A stretch of 38,769 bases of DNA from Acidimicrobiaceae bacterium (GTDB lineage Bacteria; Actinomycetota; Acidimicrobiia; Acidimicrobiales; RAAP-2). A model generated the notes under the pieces. The model saw nothing but the letters and a program-made list of their open reading frames with translations, was not told where the DNA came from and ran no database searches. Location: NCBI GenBank assembly GCA_003160635.1, contig PMLV01000070.1, positions 18,398 to 57,166 on the forward strand, read 5' to 3'. The translations under genes and the position numbers were made by a program. Positions 16,092 through 24,703 of the stretch are shown piece by piece; positions within the stretch are counted from its first letter, which is position 1, and each line of letters opens with the position of its first letter.

Positions 16092-17978
16092 ATGAAGTTG
16101 AAGCGCAAAGACAGGGATGACGCCGCCCCGGCTGCCGATAGCGGCACCGCGGACGACCAGGCCACTGCAGCGGTCCAGGCATCGGCTCCTCTGCATCCGG
16201 TAGAGGAACACGCGTCCGGTGCATTCTCGGAGGAGAGGGGCGGCTCCGTCGCCGTCGCCACGACAGAAGACTCGGGTGCTACCCCCCCGTCTGCTGGCCG
16301 CGCCGGCCAGCAGCTCGGTGACGTCCTTGTCCTGCGTGGCCTTGTCACGCACGCCCAGGTCCAAGAGGCGCTGGAGATGCAAGCGGCGTCCGGTGAACGA
16401 CTGGGCGAGCTTCTCGTCGAAATGGGCGTCCTCGAAGAGCGGAGCCTGGTCGACGCGCTGGCGGAGTTCTTTGGCATGCCGGTGGCGGACCTTCGTCGGT
16501 ACAAGCCCGACCCAGAAGCTCTCGCCCTCATTCCTGAAGACGTTGCTCGTTCGAACATGGCTATGCCGATCAGCCTGCATGACGACGGGCTTCATGTGGC
16601 GGTGGCCGAACCGAGCGATTCCCTCCGTTTCCTTCTCGCAGAGAAGAGCGGTCATCCGGTTCGGCTTCTGCTCGCCCCGATGAGCGATGTCATATGGGCC
16701 ATCGACAGCAACTATCGGGCCATCGGCGGCGTAGCCCAACTCGTGCAGGCGTTCGAGGTCGTGGAGGGCTCCCGCAAGCGCGTGGCTGATGCCGCCGCCC
16801 CGGTGGTTGTCGCCGACGATGCTCCAGTCGTTCAGGTCGTCGATCGCATCTTGACCCAGGCCATGCGCGACCGTGCGTCCGATGTGCACATTGAACCATC
16901 AGAAGAGGTCGTCCGTGTGCGCTTCCGAATCGACGGGGCGCTCAAGGAGATCCTCGTGCTCCCAGCCGCCATGGGCCTCGGGTTGGTGAGTCGCATCAAG
17001 ATCATGGCGGGAATGAACATCGTCGAGCGCCGCCGCCCTCAGGACGGCCAGCTTACGACAACGGTCGACGGCAAGGAAGTGGACGTCAGGGTGGCCACCA
17101 CCGCCACCATCTGGGGCGAGAAATGTGTCATGCGGATTTTGGACAAGACCCGCTCCGTCCTTCGGCTCGATGACCTCGGCATGCCTGTAGATACCCACGC
17201 CAGGTACTCGAAGATCGTTCGGGCTCCCTTCGGCATGGTGCTGTGTGCCGGTCCGACGGGAAGCGGGAAGACCACGACGCTCTACGCCACGCTGAGCGAA
17301 GTCAACAACCCGACTCTGAACGTCATGACGATTGAGGACCCCGTCGAGTACGTGTTTCCATCCATCAACCAGATCCAGACGAACGACCAGGCGGGTCTCA
17401 CCTTCGCTACCGGTCTGAAGTCGATCTTGCGCCAGGACCCCGACGTGATCCTCGTTGGCGAGATCCGGGACGTGGAGACCGCCCGGGTTGCCGTCCAATC
17501 AGCGCTCACTGGTCACTTCGTGGTCTCGTCCCTTCACGCGACGGATGCTGTGTCTGCGCTGCACCGGTTCCTCGATATGGGGATCGAATCCTTCCTCATC
17601 GCGTCATCAGTTCTCGCCGTTGTCGGGCAACGTCTCGTGCGACGAATATGCCCGTCGTGCAAGGCGCGGTATACCCCGACCGCCGAAGAGCTCGCATTCT
17701 ACGAGGACAGCGGTGGACCGGAAAAGGACGTGTTCTACATTGGGACAGGCTGCAACTTCTGCAGTGACACGGGGTATCAGGACCGGATCGGCGTGTACGA
17801 GTTACTCGAAATGACTCCGGAGATCCGACGTCTCATTGTGGGATGGGCAACCCAGGAAGAGTTGCGCAGCCTTGCCCAAAAACAGGGCATGCGCACACTG
17901 AGAACCGAAGCGATCAATCTCGTTGCCGAGGATATAACAACGGTGGCTGAAGTGATTAGGAGCATGTACACACTATGA
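16092..17978 (+). CDS. pilB: Type IV pilus extension ATPase PilB with MshEN-like domain
   Basis: This 628-residue GspE/PilB ATPase has a disordered Ala/Glu/Ser N-terminus and an MshEN-type domain at about 74-134 (QLGDVLVLRGLVTHAQVQEAL followed by RLGELLVEMGVLEERSLVDAL). The motor domain carries Walker A GPTGSGKT (387-394), the Asp box around TIEDPVEYVF, Walker B LVGEIRD and the His box SSLHATDA. A four-cysteine zinc site follows (CPSC 520-523, CNFC 554-557). MshEN domains of some family members bind c-di-GMP. The second copy here keeps the RLG start, while the first has QLG. Start ATG 16092 has GGAG eight bases upstream. The gene begins a chain of 4-base overlaps with pilC and the prepilins. 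Confidence 0.94.
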   Translation: MKLKRKDRDDAAPAADSGTADDQATAAVQASAPLHPVEEHASGAFSEERGGSVAVATTEDSGATPPSAGRAGQQLGDVLVLRGLVTHAQVQEALEMQAASGERLGELLVEMGVLEERSLVDALAEFFGMPVADLRRYKPDPEALALIPEDVARSNMAMPISLHDDGLHVAVAEPSDSLRFLLAEKSGHPVRLLLAPMSDVIWAIDSNYRAIGGVAQLVQAFEVVEGSRKRVADAAAPVVVADDAPVVQVVDRILTQAMRDRASDVHIEPSEEVVRVRFRIDGALKEILVLPAAMGLGLVSRIKIMAGMNIVERRRPQDGQLTTTVDGKEVDVRVATTATIWGEKCVMRILDKTRSVLRLDDLGMPVDTHARYSKIVRAPFGMVLCAGPTGSGKTTTLYATLSEVNNPTLNVMTIEDPVEYVFPSINQIQTNDQAGLTFATGLKSILRQDPDVILVGEIRDVETARVAVQSALTGHFVVSSLHATDAVSALHRFLDMGIESFLIASSVLAVVGQRLVRRICPSCKARYTPTAEELAFYEDSGGPEKDVFYIGTGCNFCSDTGYQDRIGVYELLEMTPEIRRLIVGWATQEELRSLAQKQGMRTLRTEAINLVAEDITTVAEVIRSMYTL

Positions 17979-19198
17979 GTAAGAACGCGACAATGTCCAA
18001 GTTCCGCTTCAGCGCCCTCGACGCCACCGGCTCGCAAGTTTCCGGTGTCGAGACGGCGATGTCGACCGGCGCAGCACACCTCGCTCTCGTTCAGCGCGGT
18101 TTTCAGCCCTTGGAAGTGACCGAAAAGAAGAGCATCCTCAAAATTGAAGTTACGAAGAAGAAGGTGCCGCGCAAAGAAATCATGCACTTCTCGCGGCAGA
18201 TGGGCGTCTTCATGAAGGCGGGGATCCCGATCATGGAAGCTCTGGAGGTGATCGAGACAGAGACCACAGAGAAGCTCATGAAGAAGGTCATTGTCGAGAT
18301 GATCGAGGACCTTCGGGCTGGTGACACCTTTGCGGCCGCGGCGAGGTCACACCCCGAAGCCTTCCCGAATTTCTATGTGGGCATTCTCGAATCGGCCGAG
18401 CTAACCGGAAATCTTGATAGCGTTCTGAATCAGCTGGCTGACTATATCGAACGCGATGTCGAAGCTCGCTCAACTCTTACTTCGGCTCTCATCTACCCGG
18501 CTGTCGTCGCCGTCATGTCGGTCGGGGTCGTTGTCGTGCTGGCCACCTTTGTCATGCCGCGTTTCGTTGTGTTCTTCAAGTCGCTGCATGCAAAGCTCCC
18601 GCTGCCCACTCGTATGTTGCTGAGCGCGTCAAGCGGCTTCTCGCACTACTGGTACGCGATCTTGGGCGCGATTATTGTGCTGGTGGTCGGGTTCGTCTCC
18701 ATGCGTCGATCACAAGGGGGGCGGGCGATCCTTGACGGACTGTTGTTGAAACTACCGGTCCTTGGGCTCCTGGTGCAGGCTGCGGTGCTCGAACGCATTT
18801 GCCGGGTCCTCTCCTCGATGCTCAGGGCCGGCGTTGACCTGCCCCAAGCAATGTCCGTCACAGCGGAGGCTTCTAACAACGCCGTGTACCGCAATGGGAT
18901 CAACACCATTCGGGAGCAGATGATGCAAGGTCAAGGTCTGGCTGATCCATTGGCGCAGACCGGCCTGTTCCCGGGCGCGGCGAGGCAAATGTTCCGAGTC
19001 GGCGAGGAGACCGGAACGCTGGATATCCAGCTCGAGACCGCCGCGACGTATTACCACCGTGAGCTCGAAGTGAGGGTGAAGCACTTTACGAGTCTCTTCG
19101 AGCCCGCGGTCATCATTTTCATGGGTGTCGTCGTCGGGTTCGTCGCCGTGGCCCTCATCTCTGCGATGTACGGCATCTACAGCCAGGTCAAGACGTGA
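17975..19198 (+). CDS. pilC: Type IV pilus inner-membrane platform protein PilC (GspF family)
   Basis: This 407-residue protein has the duplicated GspF domain. The first copy contains FSRQMGVFMKAGIPIMEALEV and ESAELTGNLDSVLNQLADYIE. The second contains ERICRVLSSMLRAGVDLPQAM and RVGEETGTLDIQLETAATYY. Three membrane helices are visible: LIYPAVVAVMSVGVVVVLATFVM, YAILGAIIVLVVGFV and the C-terminal AVIIFMGVVVGFVAVALI. It anchors the PilB/PilT motor and the growing pilus in the cytoplasmic membrane. ATG 17975 overlaps the pilB stop as ATGA, and its own stop overlaps the next start as GTGA, so translation is coupled. Confidence 0.94.
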   Translation: MSKNATMSKFRFSALDATGSQVSGVETAMSTGAAHLALVQRGFQPLEVTEKKSILKIEVTKKKVPRKEIMHFSRQMGVFMKAGIPIMEALEVIETETTEKLMKKVIVEMIEDLRAGDTFAAAARSHPEAFPNFYVGILESAELTGNLDSVLNQLADYIERDVEARSTLTSALIYPAVVAVMSVGVVVVLATFVMPRFVVFFKSLHAKLPLPTRMLLSASSGFSHYWYAILGAIIVLVVGFVSMRRSQGGRAILDGLLLKLPVLGLLVQAAVLERICRVLSSMLRAGVDLPQAMSVTAEASNNAVYRNGINTIREQMMQGQGLADPLAQTGLFPGAARQMFRVGEETGTLDIQLETAATYYHRELEVRVKHFTSLFEPAVIIFMGVVVGFVAVALISAMYGIYSQVKT

Positions 19199-20919
19199 GG
19201 CAGCGGGCCTACGGAGTGCCCCGAGTCGGTCCGACGCCGTGGCGGCGATGCCCCGGCGAGGCCGAGACGCGCGACGAGGCTGGCTTCACCCTCATCGAAC
19301 TGATCATCGTCACCTTGATCATTCCCGTCATCATCGGTGCGATCACCTTGGCGCTCATTTCGGTGTTCTCGCTGCAGGCTGGAACCTCGGGTCGTATCGC
19401 GGACTCGGGTGATGCTCAGGTCGTCTCGTCCAACTTCGAAACGGACGTGCAGAACGCCTCGCTTATCACCTCTGCCTCCACAGGTCTATCTCCTCAGTGC
19501 ACGCCGGCCTCTCCGATAGCTGGAGGAACCCAGGTCCTCGGATTGCAGTCTCCAGCCAATGGGGGAACCGTGATCTCTTACGAAGATGTCGCTAACGGCA
19601 ACGGTGGTTACAGTCTTATGCGATACGTCTGTCAGGGCGGCGCCAACTCGTCGCCGGTTAGCTCCAACGCAGTTTCGAGCAACGTACGGATTGGTCAGAC
19701 AGTGAGCATCACGTGTGACGCGACTCTTGCATCAGCGCAAACGAGCGGCGCGACGTACACCACGTTGAATCTGACTCCCCTGCCCGCAGCGGTAAACATC
19801 GGGGACCACATTCAGGTGAGTTCTGGGGGAACCACGGAAACATACGTGAGCACCCAAGCATTCATACCTGGTCCAAGTAATCTTGGAATCTCGCTCACGG
19901 TAGGTTCGCAATCTCCGGCCTCAAGCCCAGGCTTCGCAATCGGGTCGCAGGTTGTCGATACCAGTTGGGCCAGTCCCACGAACAACTGTGGTGCCAATTC
20001 AAGTTGGATCAGTACGGCCAGCGTCACCGGCGTTACATTTGCAACGGCAGGGGCCGGTAAGAACCCCTACGCCTACAACCTGGTAGCGGTCCCTCGGCCG
20101 AGTTCGACCCCAAGCCAGCCCACGACGGTGTCGCCACCCAACTCGAGCTGTGTCTTCGCTACAGGCTCTGGAACGTACACATCATCCCTCTGTTTCGTGG
20201 ACTTCTCTTCGTGGAATAGCTACAGCGGTACCTCTTCCTCCTCCTGTCCAGGGCAAGGGCTGGCCATGTCAGCGGGCATCACCAACACCTCGTACACGTT
20301 GACCTTCTGCATGAATGTGCAGAGTGTGGCAACCGCGACGGGGGCTTCTGTGACGGGCCCGATTGGGACGAATGCGGGCTACAACGGTGTCGCGGCGGTG
20401 TCCTTTCCCACCTATCCCGAGGCCTTTCTCGGGAATAACAAGTTCTACACGGTTTCCAGCACCCAACATCCGGCCCTCTACCAGCAAAATTCCGGCGTAG
20501 GGAAGACCACGACGGTCACCATCACCAACATCGAGGTTTCGGATACCAATGACGGCACGCCAGCCACGGGTTGGGAACTTGTAACGGGCGACGCTGAGAC
20601 GACCGACGCAGGTGAGTCACTGACGTGGACGACATCCAATCCGAACACACCCTTGAATCTTCTTCCCAATACTCCGAGCTCTCCGGTCGGCGATGCCTGC
20701 TCCAATCCTGTATCCCCTAGCGGTTTAATGGGAGTCAATGTCGTGACATACGTCGGCTCGCAAACAGTGACATGTGCCTCATCTACTTCCGATACCGCTC
20801 AGGCTAGGTCGGGAACTGTCATGCTTGAATCCCCAGCCCCATCGCAACTGACGGTCACCATGGTTGGAACTGGCCTCGAGGCCATGTTTCTTGGTGTCCT
20901 CTTGCCATCGGGATCATGA
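19195..20919 (+). CDS. Oversized prepilin-like protein (574 aa) with unknown extracellular domain
   Basis: The N-terminus is a type III signal: a basic leader ending EAG followed by FTLIELIIVTLIIPVIIGAITLALISVF. Cleavage is expected after Gly30, and Glu at mature position 5 is present. Normal minor pilins are 150-250 residues. Here about 500 residues follow, rich in Ser, Thr, Gly and Asn with scattered cysteines, suggesting an all-beta exposed domain. The last part (about 435-574) forms a distinct unit ending TVTMVGTGLEAMFLGVLLPSGS. I do not recognise the middle. It begins with GTGA overlapping pilC and ends with ATGA overlapping the repeat prepilin. Likely a minor or tip pilin with an adhesive or binding role, which is inference. 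Confidence 0.82.
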   Translation: MRQRAYGVPRVGPTPWRRCPGEAETRDEAGFTLIELIIVTLIIPVIIGAITLALISVFSLQAGTSGRIADSGDAQVVSSNFETDVQNASLITSASTGLSPQCTPASPIAGGTQVLGLQSPANGGTVISYEDVANGNGGYSLMRYVCQGGANSSPVSSNAVSSNVRIGQTVSITCDATLASAQTSGATYTTLNLTPLPAAVNIGDHIQVSSGGTTETYVSTQAFIPGPSNLGISLTVGSQSPASSPGFAIGSQVVDTSWASPTNNCGANSSWISTASVTGVTFATAGAGKNPYAYNLVAVPRPSSTPSQPTTVSPPNSSCVFATGSGTYTSSLCFVDFSSWNSYSGTSSSSCPGQGLAMSAGITNTSYTLTFCMNVQSVATATGASVTGPIGTNAGYNGVAAVSFPTYPEAFLGNNKFYTVSSTQHPALYQQNSGVGKTTTVTITNIEVSDTNDGTPATGWELVTGDAETTDAGESLTWTTSNPNTPLNLLPNTPSSPVGDACSNPVSPSGLMGVNVVTYVGSQTVTCASSTSDTAQARSGTVMLESPAPSQLTVTMVGTGLEAMFLGVLLPSGS

Positions 20920-23900
20920 GACTCCCGTCCCGTGTCCGTGCCGAGAACGGCCATCGGTCAAGCCTTCAAGAACGGCCGCGCCGATCTGAGGCCGGCGACA
21001 CCCTCATAGAGGTTCTGCTTGCCATTGTCGTCCTCGGTCTGGCCTCTGTCGCTATCCTCCTCGCCTTTGCCACAACGATCTCGGGTTCGGCTGAGCATCG
21101 CAATCTGACAACAGCGGACACAGTTCTGAGAACCGCCGCCGAGGAATCAATCGCTCAAATTCAGCAACAGTCGAGTACGCAATGGGGACAATGTTTAACT
21201 TCTCCGTTGGTGTCTGCGTATTCCTGGGTGCCCTCGAGCATTGCTCCTCTTGCTTCTGGTTATACCGAAACGGTGACAGGCGTGAGCTACTGGAGCACGT
21301 TGACAAATTCGTTTGTCCAATGGACTTCACCCGGTGCATGTACGTTCAGTTCCGCCACTTCTCCCCAGATCAATTCTCCCTTATTGATCACGATTACCGT
21401 CACGTCTCCATCCGGGGTTGTGAGTGCGCCCTTAAGTTTTGTCGTCGACGATCCTTTTGCCCGTCCCATTCCGGCTGCAGGCCCCGCCACCCACTTGGCC
21501 TTCGTGAGCTCACCGACCACTGCCACCTCGACCGTCGGAACTCCGTTCGGTTTCCAGCCCGTGATCGCGGTGGAGGACGCCAACAACAACATCGTTACCA
21601 AGGCGTTCGCGTCTGTCAGCCTGTCCATTTGGTCCGGGCCCAACGGGTCGGTCTTGTCAGGCTGTACCGCCACCCAATTCAAAGGTGTCGTCACCTATGC
21701 CGGCTGCACGCTCAATCAGGCCGGTTTGTACACCCTTTCGGCGAGCCAATCCGGCCTCACCCCGGGAACGAGTGCGCCCTTCACCGTGGGCCCCGCAACG
21801 GCCTCCGCGTTCTCCATTATCTCAAACTCGGCGTCGGCCATGGCATCGACCACCGCAAACATGGGGCCCATCACGGTTCAAGAGCAGGACGCATTCGGCA
21901 ACCCGACAACTGTGGCCGAGACCGTCAACCTTTCCTCGAGCTCCACCGGCACGACCATGTTCTCGGCCACCCCCGGCGGACCCCCCATTTCGTCGATCAC
22001 GATTCCGGCCGGATCGTCCTCGGTGAGCTTCTACTATGGCGACACCAGTTCCGGGACGCCAACCATCACCGTCTCGGGGTCGCTCACGAGTGATACGCAA
22101 ACCGAGACAGTGAGCGGCGCGGTTGCGACCCATTTGGTCTTCACGATTTCACCGAGCAGTACTGCGAAAGGCGGCACGGCATTTGGGATTCAGCCAGTAG
22201 TCACGGCCGAGGATGTCTTCGGTAACGCGGCTACCGCCGATTCTTCCACTGTCAACCTGGCCATCACGGCGGGTACGGGAACGAGCGGGGCCAGCCTTTC
22301 AGGTTGCGGGGAGAGCGAAACGTTCGGCGTGTTTACCTTCACGGGTTGCTCGATCGACAAGATCGGTGCGGGGTACACCATTACGGCAACGGACGGGTCC
22401 TTGACCCCGGCGACGAGCAGCACCATCACGGTCTCGGTGGGTTCGGCGTCCAAACTGGCATTCACCACCCAACCTGTTGGGGGAGTAGCTGAGGCGACCA
22501 ACTTCGTCACCCAGCCCAAGGTGACTGTGCAAGATGCCGGGGGCAATACGGTGACCACTGACTCTGGCAGCGTGACTCTTGGCATCGGTTCTTATTCGAC
22601 CGCCAACAGTGGGAGCACCCAGGGCGCCCTCAGCTGTACCAGCAACACGGTCAGTGCCGTAGGGGGCGTGGCTACCTTCGCCAACTGCACGATCAGCGGA
22701 ACCGCCGCAGCCGGTACATATACGTTGAGCGCGGCTCGGAGCGGCTTGACGTCTGGGACCTCATCGGGGTTCTCGATTGTTGCCGGCACTCCGACCAAGC
22801 TCGCCGTCACCACCCAGCCGACCAACACGGCCGCGGGGACGAACTTCACCACGGGCGTGTCGGTCGAGGATGCCTTGGGCAACGTGGTCACCTCGTCGTC
22901 CGCCCCGGTCACCCTGGCCATCGGGACCACCCCCAGCGCCGGCACCTTGACGTGTGGCACCAACCCGGTCAACGCCTCCAGCGGCGTGGCGACGTTCAGC
23001 TGCTCGATCAACAAGACAGGCACGGGCTACACCCTCACGGCCACCAGCAGCGGGCTTACCTCGGTCACCAGCAGTTCGTTCAACATCACCCCGGGTACCG
23101 CCGCCAAGCTCGTGGTCACGACGCAGCCACCGGCCAGCTCGACGGCCGGTGTGAAGTTCACCACGGGCGTGTCGGTCGAGGATGCCTTGGGCAACGTGGT
23201 CACCTCTTCGTCCGCCCCGGTCGCCCTGGCCATCGGGACCAACCCCAACGCCGGCACCTTGAGCTGCACCACCAACCCGGTCAACGCCTCGAGCGGAGTA
23301 GCCACCTTCAGTTGCTCGGTCGACATGGCCGGCACGGGCTATACCCTCACGGCCACCAGCGGCTTCCTCACTGCGGCGACCACCAATGCCTTCAGCATCA
23401 CCGCCGGGACCGGTGCGCAACTGCAGATCACTTCGAGTCCCATCAACACCACGGCCGGTTCTTCGGCCACGGGCGCCTTCACGGTGACGCTCGAGGACAC
23501 CTTCGGCAACGCGACGACCAACAGCACGGCCATCACGGTCAATCTTTTGTCGACCTCGGCCGGAAAGAAGTTCGCCGCCACTTCGGGTGGGGCATCGGTC
23601 ACCAGCGTGACCTTGCCGGCCAACACGCAGTCGGTGACGGCCTACTACGCCGACACTGTTGCTGGGTTCCCGACCATCACTGCGGCGGCCACCGGTCTGA
23701 CCTCTGATACGCAGACCGAGACCATCACCGCCGGCACTGCCACCCAGCTGGCGATTACCTCCTCGGCTCTCAATATTGCCAATAGCAGCTCGGCCACGGG
23801 TGCGTTCACCACAACCCTCGAAGACGCCTTCGGCAACGCGACGACCATGAGCACGGCTATCACGGTCAATCTTTCATCCACCAAACCTAGCGGCGGGACT

Positions 23901-24092
23901 GCCAAGTTCGCCGCCACTTCGGGCGGGACATCGGTCACCAGCGTGACCTTGCCGGCCAACGCACAGTCGGTGACTGCGTACTACGCATATAACAGAGTTG
24001 GCTCACCGGTGATCACCGTTGCGGCCACAACTTACGTCGGATACACAGACCGAGACGATCACGTAGTGAGAGTGTGGGAGAACCAAAGATGA
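20916..24092 (+). CDS. Giant prepilin-like protein with eight tandem Ig-like repeats
   Basis: The leader ends SEAG and is followed by DTLIEVLLAIVVLGLASVAILLAFA, a prepilin helix with Glu5 but Asp instead of Phe at mature position 1 (cleavage after Gly27). A pilin-like region runs to about residue 185. Eight repeats of about 100-115 residues follow at roughly 191-293, 294-403, 404-510, 511-624, 625-729, 730-832, 833-941 and 942-1040. Repeats 2, 7 and 8 share a VTLPAN-QSVTAYY/TSDTQTET type; 1 and 3-6 share a VxVEDAxGN/cysteine/YTLTAxxSGLT type. Such Ig-like beta modules are common in surface adhesins. The last repeat leaves frame near 24031 (see findings). Start and stop both overlap neighbours as ATGA. 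Confidence 0.87.
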   Translation: MRLPSRVRAENGHRSSLQERPRRSEAGDTLIEVLLAIVVLGLASVAILLAFATTISGSAEHRNLTTADTVLRTAAEESIAQIQQQSSTQWGQCLTSPLVSAYSWVPSSIAPLASGYTETVTGVSYWSTLTNSFVQWTSPGACTFSSATSPQINSPLLITITVTSPSGVVSAPLSFVVDDPFARPIPAAGPATHLAFVSSPTTATSTVGTPFGFQPVIAVEDANNNIVTKAFASVSLSIWSGPNGSVLSGCTATQFKGVVTYAGCTLNQAGLYTLSASQSGLTPGTSAPFTVGPATASAFSIISNSASAMASTTANMGPITVQEQDAFGNPTTVAETVNLSSSSTGTTMFSATPGGPPISSITIPAGSSSVSFYYGDTSSGTPTITVSGSLTSDTQTETVSGAVATHLVFTISPSSTAKGGTAFGIQPVVTAEDVFGNAATADSSTVNLAITAGTGTSGASLSGCGESETFGVFTFTGCSIDKIGAGYTITATDGSLTPATSSTITVSVGSASKLAFTTQPVGGVAEATNFVTQPKVTVQDAGGNTVTTDSGSVTLGIGSYSTANSGSTQGALSCTSNTVSAVGGVATFANCTISGTAAAGTYTLSAARSGLTSGTSSGFSIVAGTPTKLAVTTQPTNTAAGTNFTTGVSVEDALGNVVTSSSAPVTLAIGTTPSAGTLTCGTNPVNASSGVATFSCSINKTGTGYTLTATSSGLTSVTSSSFNITPGTAAKLVVTTQPPASSTAGVKFTTGVSVEDALGNVVTSSSAPVALAIGTNPNAGTLSCTTNPVNASSGVATFSCSVDMAGTGYTLTATSGFLTAATTNAFSITAGTGAQLQITSSPINTTAGSSATGAFTVTLEDTFGNATTNSTAITVNLLSTSAGKKFAATSGGASVTSVTLPANTQSVTAYYADTVAGFPTITAAATGLTSDTQTETITAGTATQLAITSSALNIANSSSATGAFTTTLEDAFGNATTMSTAITVNLSSTKPSGGTAKFAATSGGTSVTSVTLPANAQSVTAYYAYNRVGSPVITVAATTYVGYTDRDDHVVRVWENQR
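22845..23242 (+). repeat. Near-identical direct DNA repeats inside the Ig-repeat prepilin
   Basis: The stretch beginning TTCACCACGGGCGTGTCGGT at 22845 recurs at 23157, 312 bases (104 codons) later. The two are almost base-for-base identical for about 85 bases. The longest identical run is about 50 bases, with single changes afterwards. Similar but less exact pairs occur at about 23467-23550 against 23791-23874 and at about 23573-23655 against 23910-23990. The period matches one Ig-like domain. The high identity suggests recent duplication or gene conversion and makes the locus prone to repeat-number change and to assembly collapse. Confidence 0.8.
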
Positions 24093-24703
24093 CTGACTCG
24101 ACCAGAAGGGACATGCTACGTTCACAACGTCCACTACGGCATTTACACGACGTCAAGCGTGGAGTCCGGGATCGGACTTCGGCTCATTCGGAAGCTGGAC
24201 ATGACGAAGCAGGTGCTGTCATCATATTGGCGCTCATCTTTCTCGTCGCCGTTGGAGCAGTTGTCGGTTCGCTGGCGAGTTGGGCCACGAATGACCTCAA
24301 CAACACCACAAAGTTTACGACGGCCCGGACACTCCAATATGCGGTCAACGGTGCGACTGAGGTGGCTATACAGAATATCCGTTATACGCCTCTCCTGGCG
24401 ACAACGGCTCAAGGTACGCCGGGCTCTTGTTGGGGGAGTAGTTCGGGAGTACAGATCGACAACCAGAACATCGATGTGTGGTGTAGCACCGCGTTTAATC
24501 CCGCAAGCGCCAATACGCGGGTCGTTACGTTTGATGCCTGTCTCCATGGCGCCACGGCGTCGGCATGCATCGCGAATCCCTTACTTGAGGCCGTGGTTGC
24601 ATTCGACGATTACCCCACTGGGCACAGTACGCCGAACTCTGCGGCATGCGTGGCGTACTGCGGCACCAGTATGACTGTGAACAGTTGGGTCTGGGCGCCG
24701 TAG
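24089..24703 (+). CDS. PilX-like minor pilin-associated protein
   Basis: This 204-residue protein has a basic N-terminal segment followed by DEAGAVIILALIFLVAVGAVVGSLASWATNDL. This resembles PilX/PilX_N-type pilus assembly proteins, which have GAVIxxALIFL instead of the FTLIE signature. The remainder is a short extracellular domain with seven cysteines, likely paired by disulfides, ending CGTSMTVNSWVWAP. PilX-like proteins join the minor-pilin priming complex. ATG 24089 is preferred over GTG 24074 because GGGAG lies nine bases upstream and it overlaps the previous stop as ATGA. It is the last gene of the overlapping pilB-pilC-prepilin chain. Confidence 0.72.
   Translation: MTDSTRRDMLRSQRPLRHLHDVKRGVRDRTSAHSEAGHDEAGAVIILALIFLVAVGAVVGSLASWATNDLNNTTKFTTARTLQYAVNGATEVAIQNIRYTPLLATTAQGTPGSCWGSSSGVQIDNQNIDVWCSTAFNPASANTRVVTFDACLHGATASACIANPLLEAVVAFDDYPTGHSTPNSAACVAYCGTSMTVNSWVWAP

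Noticed and set aside
21500..24090. CRISPR-like array
   Set aside because: The repeats are about 310 bases apart, lie inside one open frame and encode protein domains.
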